From Thermus filiformis (lineage in GTDB: Bacteria; Deinococcota; Deinococci; Deinococcales; Thermaceae), in NCBI RefSeq assembly GCF_000771745.2, contig NZ_JPSL02000039.1, positions 434,001 through 498,000 on the forward strand: a DNA stretch of 64,000 nt, in the 5' to 3' direction. Of this stretch, positions 7,201 to 15,716 are shown piece after piece. Within the stretch, counting starts at the first letter, position 1, and each line of letters begins with the position of its first letter. A program made the position numbers and the translations under genes. Below the pieces are notes generated by a model. That model was not told the origin of the DNA, made no database searches, and saw nothing but the letters and a program-made list of their open reading frames with translations.

Positions 7201-9561
7201 TCAGTCTACACCCCTGAGCCTCAGGGAGTTGCCCAGGACGAAGAGGCTGGAAAGGCTCATGGCCGCCGCGGCCAGAACGGGGTTCAGAAGGACGCCCCAA
7301 GGGTAGAGGGCCCCCGCGGCCACGGGAATGAGGAGGACGTTGTACAGGTAGGCCCAGAAGAAGTTGAGCCGGATGGTCCAGACCGTTCTCCGGGCCAGGC
7401 GGAGGGCGAAGGGGATGAGCCGGATGTCGTCCCGCATCAGCACCGCATCCCCCGCCTCCACCGCGATGTCCGTCCCCGTGGCCAGGGCGAGCCCCACCTC
7501 GGCCCGGGCCAAGGCGGCGGCGTCGTTGATCCCGTCCCCTACGAAAAGGACCCTCCGCCCCTCCTCCTGAAGCCGGGCCACCAGCTGGGCCTTGTCCTTG
7601 GGCAGGACCCCGGCGTGGACCTCCGAGAGGCCCAGGCGCCGGGCCACCTCCCAGGCGGGGGCCTCCCGGTCCCCCGTGACCAGGACCAGGCGGAGGCCCA
7701 TGGCCTGGAGAACCCGCACCGCCTCCTGGGCCTCGGGCTTCACGGGGTCCTCCACGGCGAAGAGGGCGAAGACCCGGCCCTCCTCCGCCGCCAGGACCAG
7801 GGTGGCCCCAGAGCCGCCCAGGTCCGGCAGGGGCACCCCCTTTTCCTCCAGGTAGCGGGGGCTTCCCACCAGGACCTCCCGGCCCAGGACCTTCCCCCTC
7901 ACCCCCAGGCCTGGCTCCACCACCACCTCCTCCGCCGGGTAGGGCGGGACGCCCTGGGCGTACTCCAGGATGGCCCGGGCCAGAGGGTGGGTGGAGTGGG
8001 CCTCGAGGGCGGCCACCTTCCCGAGGGCCTCCTGGCGCTCCTCGGACGAAGCGGTCCTTCCGAAGAGGCGGACCTCCACCACCCGGGGCCGGCCCAGGGT
8101 CAGGGTCCCGGTCTTGTCCAAGGCCACGGTGTCCACCCGGGCCAGCCGCTCCAAAGCGTCCCCCTTGCGGAAGAGCACCCCCTTCTGGGCCGCCCGGCCC
8201 ACGGCCACGCTCAAGGCGGCGGGGGTGGCCAGGCCCATGGCGCAGGGGCAGGCGATGAGGAGAACGGCCAGGGTGGCGGAAAAGGCGTAGGAGAGCCGGG
8301 GCTCGGGGCCTAAGAGGAGCCAGAGAAGGCCGGTGAGCAAGGCCACCCCCAAAACAGCGGGAACGAAGACCTGGGCGATGCGGTCCGCCAGGGCCTGGAG
8401 GCGGGGCTTCTCCATGAGGGCCCGCTCCACCATGCGGGCCATCTCCGCGAGGACCGTCCCCTCCCCCACCGCCTTGGCCCGGACCAGAAGGGGGGCCTCC
8501 AGGTTCACCGTCCCCCCCACCACGCCGTCCCCAGGCCCCACCCGGCGGGGCAGGGGCTCCCCCGTGAGCATGGACTCGTCCACGTGGGAGGAACCCTCCT
8601 CCACCACGGCATCGGTGGGGATCCGCTCCCCGGGGAGGACCTGGAGCAGGTCCCCCACGGCCACGGCCTCCACAGGGATCTCCACCACCCCGGTCTCCCG
8701 AAGAAGGCGCGCCTTCTTCGGCCGCAGGGCCAGGAGGCGGCGCACCGCCTCGCCCGACTGCCCCTTGGCCCTCTCCTCCAGGGTCTTGCCCACCAGGACC
8801 AGGGTCAGGATGAAGGCCCCGGCTTCAAAGTAGAGGTGGCGGGTGCCCTCTGGGAAGAGCCCCGGGAAGAGGAGGACCAGGAAGGAGTAGAGGTAGGCCG
8901 AGCCCGACCCCAGGGCCACCAGGGTGCTCATCCCGGGCGCCCGGTGGCGGAGCTCGGCCCAGGCCTGCCGGAAGAAGCGCCGCGCCGCGTAAAGCACCCC
9001 CAGGGCCAGCCCGGCCTGGAGGAGGGGTGGGGCCTGGAGGTGCCGGCCCAGGAGCATGGGCCCCATGGTCAAAAGGAGGAGGGGAAGGGCGAAGGCCAGA
9101 GCCAGCCACACCTCCTTGGGCTCCTTCGCCGCCTCCTCGGCCTTCTCCTGGAGGACCGGGGTGTACCCCGCCTCCCGGACCGCCTCCGCCAGGCGGTGGG
9201 GGGTGACCATATCGGGAAGGTACTCCACCAGGGCCCCCTTCAGGGCCAGGTTGACGGTGGCCGAGACCACGCCGGGTGTCCTCTTGAGGGCCCGCTCCAC
9301 CCGGGCCACGCAGGAGGCGCAGGTCATCCCCTCCACGGTGAGCTCGAGGCGGGCCAGCCTCGGGGTGTACCCCGCCTCCCGGATGGCCTCCACCACCTTG
9401 GGCAGGGCCTCCTCCGAGGCCAGGACCACCTGGGCCTTCTCCGTGGCCAGGTTGACCAGGGCCTCCTCCACCTCGGGGATGCGTTTCAGGCTCCGCTCCA
9501 CCCGCGCCACGCAGGAGGCGCAGGTCATCCCCTCCACAGAAAGGGTCACTTCCTTGGCCAT
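7201..9561 (-). CDS. copA: Cu(I)-exporting P1B-type ATPase CopA
   Basis: This is a 786-residue copper efflux ATPase. Two N-terminal heavy-metal-associated domains carry GMTCASC (about residues 11-17 and 77-83). The membrane CPC motif lies near residue 437 in LIACPCAMG, the phosphorylation site DKTGTLT near 480 and the hinge GDGINDA near 676. CPC plus two CxxC domains points to monovalent copper (or silver) export across the cytoplasmic membrane. It is the last gene of copZ-csoR-copA, with two bases separating it from csoR. Expression is expected to follow release of CsoR from the operator upstream of copZ. Confidence 0.97.
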   Translation of the reverse strand: MAKEVTLSVEGMTCASCVARVERSLKRIPEVEEALVNLATEKAQVVLASEEALPKVVEAIREAGYTPRLARLELTVEGMTCASCVARVERALKRTPGVVSATVNLALKGALVEYLPDMVTPHRLAEAVREAGYTPVLQEKAEEAAKEPKEVWLALAFALPLLLLTMGPMLLGRHLQAPPLLQAGLALGVLYAARRFFRQAWAELRHRAPGMSTLVALGSGSAYLYSFLVLLFPGLFPEGTRHLYFEAGAFILTLVLVGKTLEERAKGQSGEAVRRLLALRPKKARLLRETGVVEIPVEAVAVGDLLQVLPGERIPTDAVVEEGSSHVDESMLTGEPLPRRVGPGDGVVGGTVNLEAPLLVRAKAVGEGTVLAEMARMVERALMEKPRLQALADRIAQVFVPAVLGVALLTGLLWLLLGPEPRLSYAFSATLAVLLIACPCAMGLATPAALSVAVGRAAQKGVLFRKGDALERLARVDTVALDKTGTLTLGRPRVVEVRLFGRTASSEERQEALGKVAALEAHSTHPLARAILEYAQGVPPYPAEEVVVEPGLGVRGKVLGREVLVGSPRYLEEKGVPLPDLGGSGATLVLAAEEGRVFALFAVEDPVKPEAQEAVRVLQAMGLRLVLVTGDREAPAWEVARRLGLSEVHAGVLPKDKAQLVARLQEEGRRVLFVGDGINDAAALARAEVGLALATGTDIAVEAGDAVLMRDDIRLIPFALRLARRTVWTIRLNFFWAYLYNVLLIPVAAGALYPWGVLLNPVLAAAAMSLSSLFVLGNSLRLRGVD

Positions 9562-9563
9562 GG

Positions 9564-9866
9564 CTACCGGTATTTGAGGGCCTCCATCAGCTCCTCCACG
9601 ATCTCCTCCACGTCCCCCCGCTCGTGGGCGGTGGCCACGTGGTCCCGGAGGTGGGCCCTCAGGACCATCTCCCCCACCCGGTCCAGGGCCCCCTGGACGG
9701 CCTTGATCTGCTTGAGGACGTCCACGCAGTAGACGCTTTCGTCCTCCAGCATCCGCAAGAGGCCCTCCACGTGCCCCCGGACCGATAGGAGGCGGGTTCT
9801 GGCCTCCTGCCGGACCTTGGGGTCCAGGTGGAGGCGCGCATGCCCTTTGCCGCTTCTTTCATCCAT
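9564..9866 (-). CDS. csoR: copper-sensing repressor CsoR
   Basis: This is a 100-residue all-helical CsoR/RcnR-family repressor. The metal ligands appear as Cys47 (VYCVDV), His72 and His76 (RAHLRDH). This C-H-H set matches the Thermus thermophilus type rather than the C-H-C set of Mycobacterium. Apo-CsoR binds DNA and copper binding releases it. I chose the ATG at 9866, giving a short N-terminal tail before the conserved [11 protein letters not shown]; an upstream extension to 9926 is open but unlike the family. It sits between copZ and copA on one transcript. Confidence 0.93.
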   Translation of the reverse strand: MDERSGKGHARLHLDPKVRQEARTRLLSVRGHVEGLLRMLEDESVYCVDVLKQIKAVQGALDRVGEMVLRAHLRDHVATAHERGDVEEIVEELMEALKYR

Positions 9867-9922
9867 AAATGAGCTCAGAAGGCTTGGGGAAAGCTTTGCC
9901 GGAGCTTTCGGCTTGACACAAA

Positions 9923-9936
9923 CCAAGCTGGGGTGG
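9923..9936 (-). repeat. partial stop-proximal hairpin element after copZ
   Basis: On the minus strand CCACCCCAGCTTGG begins two bases after the TAA of copZ. It matches the first arm of the hairpins at 17461-17494 and 40841-40867. No second arm is present, so this looks like a half-copy. Confidence 0.6.
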
Positions 9937-9938
9937 CA

Positions 9939-10142
9939 TTAGGCCTCCCGGACCCGGGCCCGGTACCCCTCCTCCTCCACCGCCCGCACCAGGAGGGCGG
10001 GGTCGGCCTCACCCTCCACCAGGGCCTCCTTCCGGTCCAAAAAGACCTGGGCGTCCTTGACCCCGGGGACCTTCAAGAGGGCCTTTTTCACCGCCATTAC
10101 GCAATGGTTGCAGGTCATGCCTTCCACCTCGAGCCGGATCAT
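9939..10142 (-). CDS. copZ: copper chaperone CopZ
   Basis: This is a 67-residue heavy-metal-associated domain protein with the Cu(I) site MTCNHC (Cys11, Cys14). It delivers cytosolic copper to CopA and can load CsoR. It is the first gene of the copper operon, preceded by GGGAGG and a palindromic operator. The gap to csoR holds a partial copy of the dispersed hairpin element. Confidence 0.95.
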   Translation of the reverse strand: MIRLEVEGMTCNHCVMAVKKALLKVPGVKDAQVFLDRKEALVEGEADPALLVRAVEEEGYRARVREA

Positions 10143-10155
10143 CCTTGACCTCCCA

Positions 10156-10181
10156 TACCCCTCCCCTGGGGGGGAGGGGTA
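10156..10181 (-). promoter_or_regulatory. CsoR operator of the copper operon
   Basis: This is a perfect 11-bp inverted repeat, TACCCCTCCCC and GGGGAGGGGTA, with a 4-nt centre. It ends 13 bases before the copZ start. TACCC/GGGTA ends with G/C-rich arms are typical of CsoR sites. It lies just past the pxpBC stop, so the copper promoter must overlap the end of that gene. Confidence 0.75.
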
Positions 10182-10186
10182 CGCCC

Positions 10187-11686
10187 CTACCTTAACTCCC
10201 CGCGCAAGGAAGGGTCAAGGACAAAGGTCACCCTCTCCCCCACCCGCACCTGGGCCAGAAGCCAGAGGTCGTTCGGGTGGACGAGGGCGGGCTTGGCGTA
10301 GCCCCCGAGGCTGCCCTTGTCGTTCAGGAGGACGATGGCCTCCCCGCCGGGGGTGGCCTGGACCCCGCCCAAGGGGGTGGCCTCGCTCACCCCCTCCCCC
10401 CCGGGGACGGGAGGGCCCTGGAGGCGGAGGCCCGTCCGGTCCCCCTCGGCCAGGGTGAAGGGGGCCGAGGTGAGGACGCGGAGGGCCTCGAGGTCGTACT
10501 GGGGCCCCTTCAGGAGGCGGACGCGAAAGGGGGGAAGGGGCGGCTGGAAAAGGGCGTACCCGGGCCGGACCGGCCGCTTTTCTTGCACCCCCAAGAGATC
10601 CCCCGGCCTCAGGGGCCGCCCCACCCGGCCCCTCAGGTCGGGGGAGGCGCTTCCTAAGAAGCGCCGGGCCTCTATCCCCCCGGCCACCGCCAGGTAGCCC
10701 CGCACCCCCTCCCGAAGGGGCCGGAAGCGGAGGGTCTGGCCCCGGCGCAGGAGGAAGCTCTGCCCCGGGGGAAGGGGCTCCCCCTCCCGCACGGGCACCA
10801 TCCCGTAACCGGCGAAGCCCAGGACCACGTCCTCCAAGGCGGTGAGGACGGGCCCGGAAAGGGTGAGCTCCAAAAGGGGCGCGCCCCGGGGATTGCCCAC
10901 CAGGGCGTTCGCCCGGCGGGCGGAGCGCTCGTCCAAGGGCCCGGAGCGGGCCAGGCCCAGATGCCCCCCCAAAAACCGGCCCTCGTCCACCACCAGGCTC
11001 AGAAGCCCGGGCTCCTCCACCCGGAGGACGGGGCGGCGGGGCAGGTCCGGCAGGAGGTCCAAGGGCTCCGGCTCGGGCGGGGGCACCCCCTGGGCGGGTC
11101 GGAAGCGCACCCGGTCGTTCGGCCGGAGGAGGAAGGGGTCGGCCCGGTGGGGGTCGTAGACCGCCACCAGGGCCCGGCCCAGGATCCGCCACCCCCCCGG
11201 GGAGGGCAGGGGGTAGATCCCCGTCTGGAAGCCGGCGATGGCCACCGAGTGGGCAGCGACCCGGGGCCTTGGGCGGGGCCTGCGGGGAAGGCGGAGCCGG
11301 GGGTCCACCTCCCCCAGGAAGGGGAAGCCCGGGGTGAAGCCCAGGGCGTAGACCCGGTACAGAGGGGCGGCGTGGAGGCGGACCACCTCCTCTGGGGAAA
11401 GCCCGGCCTCCCGGGCCACCTCCTCCAGGTCCTCCCCCTGGTAGAGGACGGGGATCTCCACCTCCTTTCCCTCGGGCAGGGGGGCGGCCTCGAGGCGGGC
11501 GAGGCGGCGAAGGAGGGCGGCTTCTTTTAGGGGCTCGGTGAACTCCAGGTAGAGGCTTTGGTAGGCGGGGACGGCGTCCAGAAGCCCCTTGGGGGGGTCC
11601 TCCAGAAGGGCCCTGGCCAGGGCCAAGGCCCGAAGGTTCCCCTCCTCCAGACTCCCCCCGAAGCGGAGGTAAAGCCCCTTGCGCAC
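10187..11686 (-). CDS. fused 5-oxoprolinase subunits PxpB-PxpC
   Basis: This is a 499-residue fusion of the KipI-like (PxpB) and KipA-like (PxpC) subunits of ATP-dependent 5-oxoprolinase, which opens 5-oxoproline to glutamate. The PxpB half (about 1-215) shows GFTPGFPFLGEV and the HSVAIAGFQTGIYPLPSPGGW motif. The PxpC half (about 220-499) shows GPLDERSARRANALVGN and ends with the FVLDP region. The third subunit, pxpA, is about 10 kb away at 20993-21745. I chose GTG at 11686 because a TACAAT -10 box lies 6 nt upstream. An ATG at 11713 is also in frame but overlaps the opposite gene's start. Confidence 0.87.
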   Translation of the reverse strand: MRKGLYLRFGGSLEEGNLRALALARALLEDPPKGLLDAVPAYQSLYLEFTEPLKEAALLRRLARLEAAPLPEGKEVEIPVLYQGEDLEEVAREAGLSPEEVVRLHAAPLYRVYALGFTPGFPFLGEVDPRLRLPRRPRPRPRVAAHSVAIAGFQTGIYPLPSPGGWRILGRALVAVYDPHRADPFLLRPNDRVRFRPAQGVPPPEPEPLDLLPDLPRRPVLRVEEPGLLSLVVDEGRFLGGHLGLARSGPLDERSARRANALVGNPRGAPLLELTLSGPVLTALEDVVLGFAGYGMVPVREGEPLPPGQSFLLRRGQTLRFRPLREGVRGYLAVAGGIEARRFLGSASPDLRGRVGRPLRPGDLLGVQEKRPVRPGYALFQPPLPPFRVRLLKGPQYDLEALRVLTSAPFTLAEGDRTGLRLQGPPVPGGEGVSEATPLGGVQATPGGEAIVLLNDKGSLGGYAKPALVHPNDLWLLAQVRVGERVTFVLDPSLRGELR

Positions 11687-11692
11687 GCCCCC

Positions 11693-11702
11693 ATTGTAGA
11701 CT
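11693..11702. promoter_or_regulatory. overlapping divergent -10 boxes of pxpBC and the acyl-CoA dehydrogenase gene
   Basis: TACAAT on the minus strand covers 11693-11698 and ends 6 nt before the pxpBC GTG. TAGACT on the plus strand covers 11697-11702 and ends 9 nt before the ATG at 11712. The two -10 boxes share two base pairs, so the promoters should exclude each other. Confidence 0.55.
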
Positions 11703-11711
11703 GAGGGCACC

Positions 11712-13277
11712 ATGGAAGGCCTCTCGTACCTGGTCGGGGCGAACCTCTACGAGCTGGACCCGGACCTCAAGGCCCTCCTCGCCCGCTACGACCCGGGCTT
11801 TCCCGAGCGGGAAAGCCTCTACCGCGCCTTCGGGGAGCGGATGGGGAAGGAGGTCCTGGAGGTCCTTTACCACATAGACCAAGACGCGCCGCCCGTCCTG
11901 GTCATGCACGACCTGGACGGAAGGCGGGTGGACCGGGCGCGGCTCTCCCCCGCCCAAAGGAGCCTCCTTTCCTCCCTCCGCCCCCTCAACCGCTTCGCCT
12001 ACGAGGGCCAGGGCTGGGTGCCCCACTTCGCCCTCGGCTACCTCCTGGCGGACGGGGGCGTGTACTGCATCCTCACCATCACCCACCAGGTGGCCTATGC
12101 CCTCCACAAGTACGCCCCGGAGCACCGGGAGGTCAAGGAGGCCCTGCTTTACGGCGAGGCCTTCGGGGCCACCTGGATGACGGAGATCCAGGGGGGAAGC
12201 GACCTGGGGGCCAACCGGACCCTGGCCATCCCCGAGGGGGAGGTGTGGCGCCTGTACGGGGGGGACAAGTACTTCGCGAGCGGAGCGGGCCTGGCGGACT
12301 ACGCCCTGGTCACCGCCCGGCCTGAGGGGGCCCCGGCCGGGGCGCGGGGGCTCGCGCTTTTCCTCCTCCCCCGGCTGAACCGAAAGGGGGAACTGAACTT
12401 CCGGGTGCGCCGGCTCAAGCACAAGCTGGGCACCCGGGCCGTCCCCTCGGGAGAGGTGGAGCTGGAGGGGAGCGAGGCCTACCTGATCGGGAAGGCGGAG
12501 GAGGGGATCTACTACACCCTGGAGAACCTGACGGTGAGCCGCCTGGCCAACGCGGTGGCCGCCATGGGCATCGCCCAGAAGGGGCTTTTGGAGGCCCTCT
12601 TCCGGGTCAAGAGGCGGGAGAGCTTCGGCCGCCGCCTCCTGGACCACCCCCTGGTCCGCCGGGACCTGGTGGACCTCCGGGTGCGGCAGGCGGGGGGGCT
12701 GGCCCTGGCCTTCCACGCGGTGGCCGCCTTTGACCGGGCCTGGGAGGAGCGCCCCCCCTACTCCCCCCGGTACCACCTGGCCCGCTTCCTCTCCCACCTG
12801 GCCAAGAACCGGACGGCGGAGCACGCCAAGGAGAGCACCGCCTTGGCCATGGAGCTCTTCGGCGGCCTGGGCTTTTTGGAGGAGTACGGGGTGGCCCGCT
12901 GGCACCGGGAGGCCCTCATCACCCCCATCTGGGAGGGGCCCTCCAACATCCAGGCCCTGGACCTCCTCGAGGCCATGGAGAAGAAGGGGGCCCACCTCTT
13001 CTACCTGGAGGAGCTCTCGGCCCTCCTCCAGGGGCACCGGGAGCCCGAGGCGGCCCTGGCCCTGGAGACGGCGGAAAAAACGCTGGACTTCCTGAAACTG
13101 GAAAAGGAGGCGGTCTGGTACGCCAAGGAGGCCCTGAGGCGGCTCGCGGACGCCCTGGCGGTGGCCGTCCTTTTGAACCTGGGCGAGGGGTACGAGCCCC
13201 TGGCCCGGCTCTACGCCCACCGCTTCCTGAGGGGGGAGGAGTACCCGGCCTGGGCGGGGGGTCTTTGGGAAACGTAA
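11712..13277 (+). CDS. acyl-CoA dehydrogenase family protein (AidB-like)
   Basis: This is a 521-residue FAD-dependent acyl-CoA dehydrogenase-fold protein. The FAD/substrate segment WMTEIQGGSDLGAN lies near residue 156. The C-terminal helical domain contains AKESTALAMELFGGLGFLEEYGVARWHREA and WEGPSNIQALD, motifs shared with the long AidB-like branch. It is longer than standard (about 380-residue) dehydrogenases because of an N-terminal domain and a C-terminal tail. Members act on acyl-CoAs with an electron-transfer flavoprotein as acceptor, or bind DNA (AidB itself). It starts at a probable near-leaderless ATG divergent from pxpBC. The exact substrate is unknown. Confidence 0.88.
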   Translation: MEGLSYLVGANLYELDPDLKALLARYDPGFPERESLYRAFGERMGKEVLEVLYHIDQDAPPVLVMHDLDGRRVDRARLSPAQRSLLSSLRPLNRFAYEGQGWVPHFALGYLLADGGVYCILTITHQVAYALHKYAPEHREVKEALLYGEAFGATWMTEIQGGSDLGANRTLAIPEGEVWRLYGGDKYFASGAGLADYALVTARPEGAPAGARGLALFLLPRLNRKGELNFRVRRLKHKLGTRAVPSGEVELEGSEAYLIGKAEEGIYYTLENLTVSRLANAVAAMGIAQKGLLEALFRVKRRESFGRRLLDHPLVRRDLVDLRVRQAGGLALAFHAVAAFDRAWEERPPYSPRYHLARFLSHLAKNRTAEHAKESTALAMELFGGLGFLEEYGVARWHREALITPIWEGPSNIQALDLLEAMEKKGAHLFYLEELSALLQGHREPEAALALETAEKTLDFLKLEKEAVWYAKEALRRLADALAVAVLLNLGEGYEPLARLYAHRFLRGEEYPAWAGGLWET

Positions 13278-13321
13278 GCCCCACCTCGCCCTAAAAAGGC
13301 CCCTCCGGTAAGGTGGGGAGG

Positions 13322-15286
13322 ATGAACCGGCTTTCCCGGGAGAAGAGCCCCTACCTCCGGCTCCACAAGGACGACCCCGTGGACTGGTACCCCTGGGGGG
13401 AGGAGGCCTTCGCCAAGGCCCGAAAGGAAGACAAGCCCGTCTTCCTCTCCGTGGGGTACAGCAGCTGCCACTGGTGCCACGTGATGGCCCGGGAGTCCTT
13501 CCGGGACCCGGAGGTGGCCGCCCTCCTCAACGCCCACTTCGTCCCCGTAAAGGTGGACCGGGAGGAAAGGCCGGACCTGGACGCGGCCTACATGCAGGCC
13601 CTCATCGCCCTCACCGGCCAAGGGGGGTGGCCGATGAGCCTCTTCCTCACCCCCGAGGGCCGGCCCTTCTACGGGGGGACCTACTTCCCCCCGGAGGACC
13701 GGATGGGGCTTCCCGGCTTCAAACGGGTCCTCCTGGCGGTGAAGGAGGCCTGGTCCGGGAACCGGGCCCGGCTGGAGGAGGAGGCCCAGAGGCTGGCCCA
13801 GGCCCTGAAGCGGAGCGCCCAAAGGAGGGGGAAGGTGCCGGACTCCGTGCACCTGGAGGTGCTGGACCGCCTCGAGGCCCTCTTTGACCCGGAGCACGGG
13901 GGGTTCGGGGAAGGGGCCAAGTTCCCCCAGGCCCCCCTCCTCCTCTACCTCCTGGCCCGGGCTGCCGCCGGGGAGAGGCGGGCGGAGGCCCTCCTCCGGC
14001 CCACCCTCACCCGGATGGCCCTGGGCGGGGTCTACGACCAGGTGGAGGGGGGGTTCCACCGGTACGCGGTGGACCGGGCCTGGCGCCTGCCCCACTTTGA
14101 AAAGATGCTCTACGACAACGCCCTCCTGGCCCGGGTCTACCTGGGGGCCTGGCTCCTCTTCCGAGACCCCCTCTACGCCCGGGTGGCCCGGGAGACCCTG
14201 GACTTCCTCCGGAGCCTGCGGCTTCCCGAGGGGGGGTTCGCCGCGGCCCTGGACGCGGAAAGCGAGGGGGAGGAGGGGGCTTACTACGCCCTGGAGGAGG
14301 ACGAGGTGGCCCTCCTCGGCGAGGAGGAGCGCCTCTACCTGAGCCCCTTCCCCTTCGGGAGGCGGTACGCCCTCTCCGCCTTTGGGGAGGAGGCGGTCCG
14401 GGCCCGGCTCGGGGAGGGGTTTGAGGCCTTCCTGGCCGAGCTCAAGGGGAAGCTCCGCCGCCTGAGGAGGGGCAAGCCCAGGCCCCTTCTGGACTACAAG
14501 CTCCTGGTGGACTGGAACGGCCTGGCCCTGGAGGCCCTGGCGGAGGCGGGCCGGTTCTGGGGGGAGCCCTACCTGGGGGAGGCCAAGGCCCTGGCCCGCC
14601 GCCTCCTGGGGCTGGCCCAAGGGGGCCTCCTTCCCCACGCCCACCGGCTGGGGGAGAGCACCCCCGGCCTCCTCCTGGACCAGGCCCGGGTGGGGCTGGG
14701 CCTGGTGGCCCTGTACGAGGCCACGGGGGAGTGGGCCTGGCTTATGGCGGCCCGGGAGGTCCTGGAGGCGGCCTGGGTCTTCAAGGGGGAAACCTGGCAG
14801 GAAACCCTGGACCCCCTCCCCCTTCCCCCCCGGATGGAGGAGGGCGCCCTGCCCTCGGGCCGCTCCAGCCTGGCCCTCCTCTTTTTCCACCTGGGCCGGA
14901 TTTTTGAGGAAGAGCGGTACCTGCGGGAGGCGGAGGGGCTCCTCGAGGAGGAGGGAGGCTTCCTCCGCCACTACCCCGAGGCCTTCCCGGGCCTGCTCCT
15001 CGCCCACCTGCACCTGCGTTTGGGCAGCGAGCTGGCCCTGCCCACCCCCTCCCCCTTCCTGCCCCAGGCCCGGGGGTGGTACCTCCCCCTGACCCTCCTC
15101 ATCACCGGGCCCGAGGGGGCGCTCCCAAGCCTTAGGAAGGAGGCGGGAAAGGCCTACCTCTGCCTCCAGGGGGCCTGCCTCGCCCCGGCGCGGGAAGAGG
15201 GGGAGGTTTGGGAGGCCCTGAGGACCCGTTACCCCGGGCTAAAAGCACCCCCTCCCGGCATAGGCCAGGATGGGGGCCCTGGTTGA
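13322..15286 (+). CDS. YyaL-type thioredoxin-fold / (alpha/alpha)6-barrel protein (DUF255)
   Basis: This is a 654-residue protein of the DUF255/SPATA20 family. The N-terminal thioredoxin-like domain has [21 protein letters not shown] and the CHWC redox motif near residues 45-48, then [11 protein letters not shown]. The rest resembles a six-hairpin glycosidase or epimerase barrel. The molecular function is not established. ATG at 13322 fits the family start; GTG at 13313 is an in-frame alternative. TAAGGT at 13309-13314 could be a leaderless -10. The last ten or so codons run through a decayed copy of the dispersed hairpin element, so the C-terminus is probably not ancestral. Confidence 0.88.
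   Translation: MNRLSREKSPYLRLHKDDPVDWYPWGEEAFAKARKEDKPVFLSVGYSSCHWCHVMARESFRDPEVAALLNAHFVPVKVDREERPDLDAAYMQALIALTGQGGWPMSLFLTPEGRPFYGGTYFPPEDRMGLPGFKRVLLAVKEAWSGNRARLEEEAQRLAQALKRSAQRRGKVPDSVHLEVLDRLEALFDPEHGGFGEGAKFPQAPLLLYLLARAAAGERRAEALLRPTLTRMALGGVYDQVEGGFHRYAVDRAWRLPHFEKMLYDNALLARVYLGAWLLFRDPLYARVARETLDFLRSLRLPEGGFAAALDAESEGEEGAYYALEEDEVALLGEEERLYLSPFPFGRRYALSAFGEEAVRARLGEGFEAFLAELKGKLRRLRRGKPRPLLDYKLLVDWNGLALEALAEAGRFWGEPYLGEAKALARRLLGLAQGGLLPHAHRLGESTPGLLLDQARVGLGLVALYEATGEWAWLMAAREVLEAAWVFKGETWQETLDPLPLPPRMEEGALPSGRSSLALLFFHLGRIFEEERYLREAEGLLEEEGGFLRHYPEAFPGLLLAHLHLRLGSELALPTPSPFLPQARGWYLPLTLLITGPEGALPSLRKEAGKAYLCLQGACLAPAREEGEVWEALRTRYPGLKAPPPGIGQDGGPG
15246..15283 (+). repeat. decayed hairpin element spanning the yyaL-type gene's 3' end
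   Basis: The segment aligns over 38 bases with the hairpin units at 59044-59127, including a shared GCCAGGATGGGGGCCC. Stem pairing is partly lost. It codes for the last residues before the stop at 15286. Confidence 0.5.
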
Positions 15287-15301
15287 ACCCCACGCAGGCG
15301 T

Positions 15302-15712
15302 TTAGACCCTGAGCAAGGGCCGCCACCAGGGGATGGAAAGCAGGGTCAAGGCCAGGGCGGCCAGGGTGAACCCCAGGGCCCGCCGGGGGTTCTTCCCCAC
15401 CTGGGCCCGGGCCGCGTGGGCCAGGCCCAGGGCCAGGAGCATCCCCACCCAGTGCTCCATCAGGAAGAAGCTCAACTCGCGGCTTTCCCGCGCCAAGGCC
15501 AGGTTCTGGTAGGCCGGGGCCAGAAGGGGGCTCTGCCACTGGAGGAGAAGGCCGAGGAGGAGCTGGAAGGTGAAGGCGTGGGCGAAGCCGGAGGCGTAGA
15601 CGCGGGCGGTGGGAAGGCCCCGCCAGAGGGCGTAGAGGGAGAGAAGGCCGGAAAGGAGGACGAGCCAGCGGACCAGGTTGTGCAGGGAAAGGAGAAGGGG
15701 GTAAAGCTCCAT
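15302..15712 (-). CDS. small four-helix membrane protein, cytochrome b-like
   Basis: This is a 136-residue integral membrane protein with four predicted helices. It has a conserved pattern LHNLVRW in helix 1, a His in FAHAFTF of helix 2 and FLMEHWVGM in helix 3, then a basic cytoplasmic stretch. This arrangement matches a family often annotated cytochrome B, found next to redox genes, where paired histidines may bind haem. It is followed on the same strand by no gene until the plus-strand yyaL end, and preceded by the ABC-class ATPase with four bases between. Function is inferred from the pattern only. Confidence 0.65.
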   Translation of the reverse strand: MELYPLLLSLHNLVRWLVLLSGLLSLYALWRGLPTARVYASGFAHAFTFQLLLGLLLQWQSPLLAPAYQNLALARESRELSFFLMEHWVGMLLALGLAHAARAQVGKNPRRALGFTLAALALTLLSIPWWRPLLRV

Positions 15713-15716
15713 GGCG

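Noticed and set aside
9913-9942. Plus-strand TTGACA inside the copper operon as a promoter for an antisense RNA
   Set aside because: No -10 with reasonable match lies 16-18 nt downstream, and the site overlaps the hairpin-element fragment.
10215-13220. Minus-strand open frame of 1001 codons opposite the acyl-CoA dehydrogenase gene
   Set aside because: It crosses two real genes (pxpBC in another frame and the dehydrogenase on the other strand) and has no recognisable domain.
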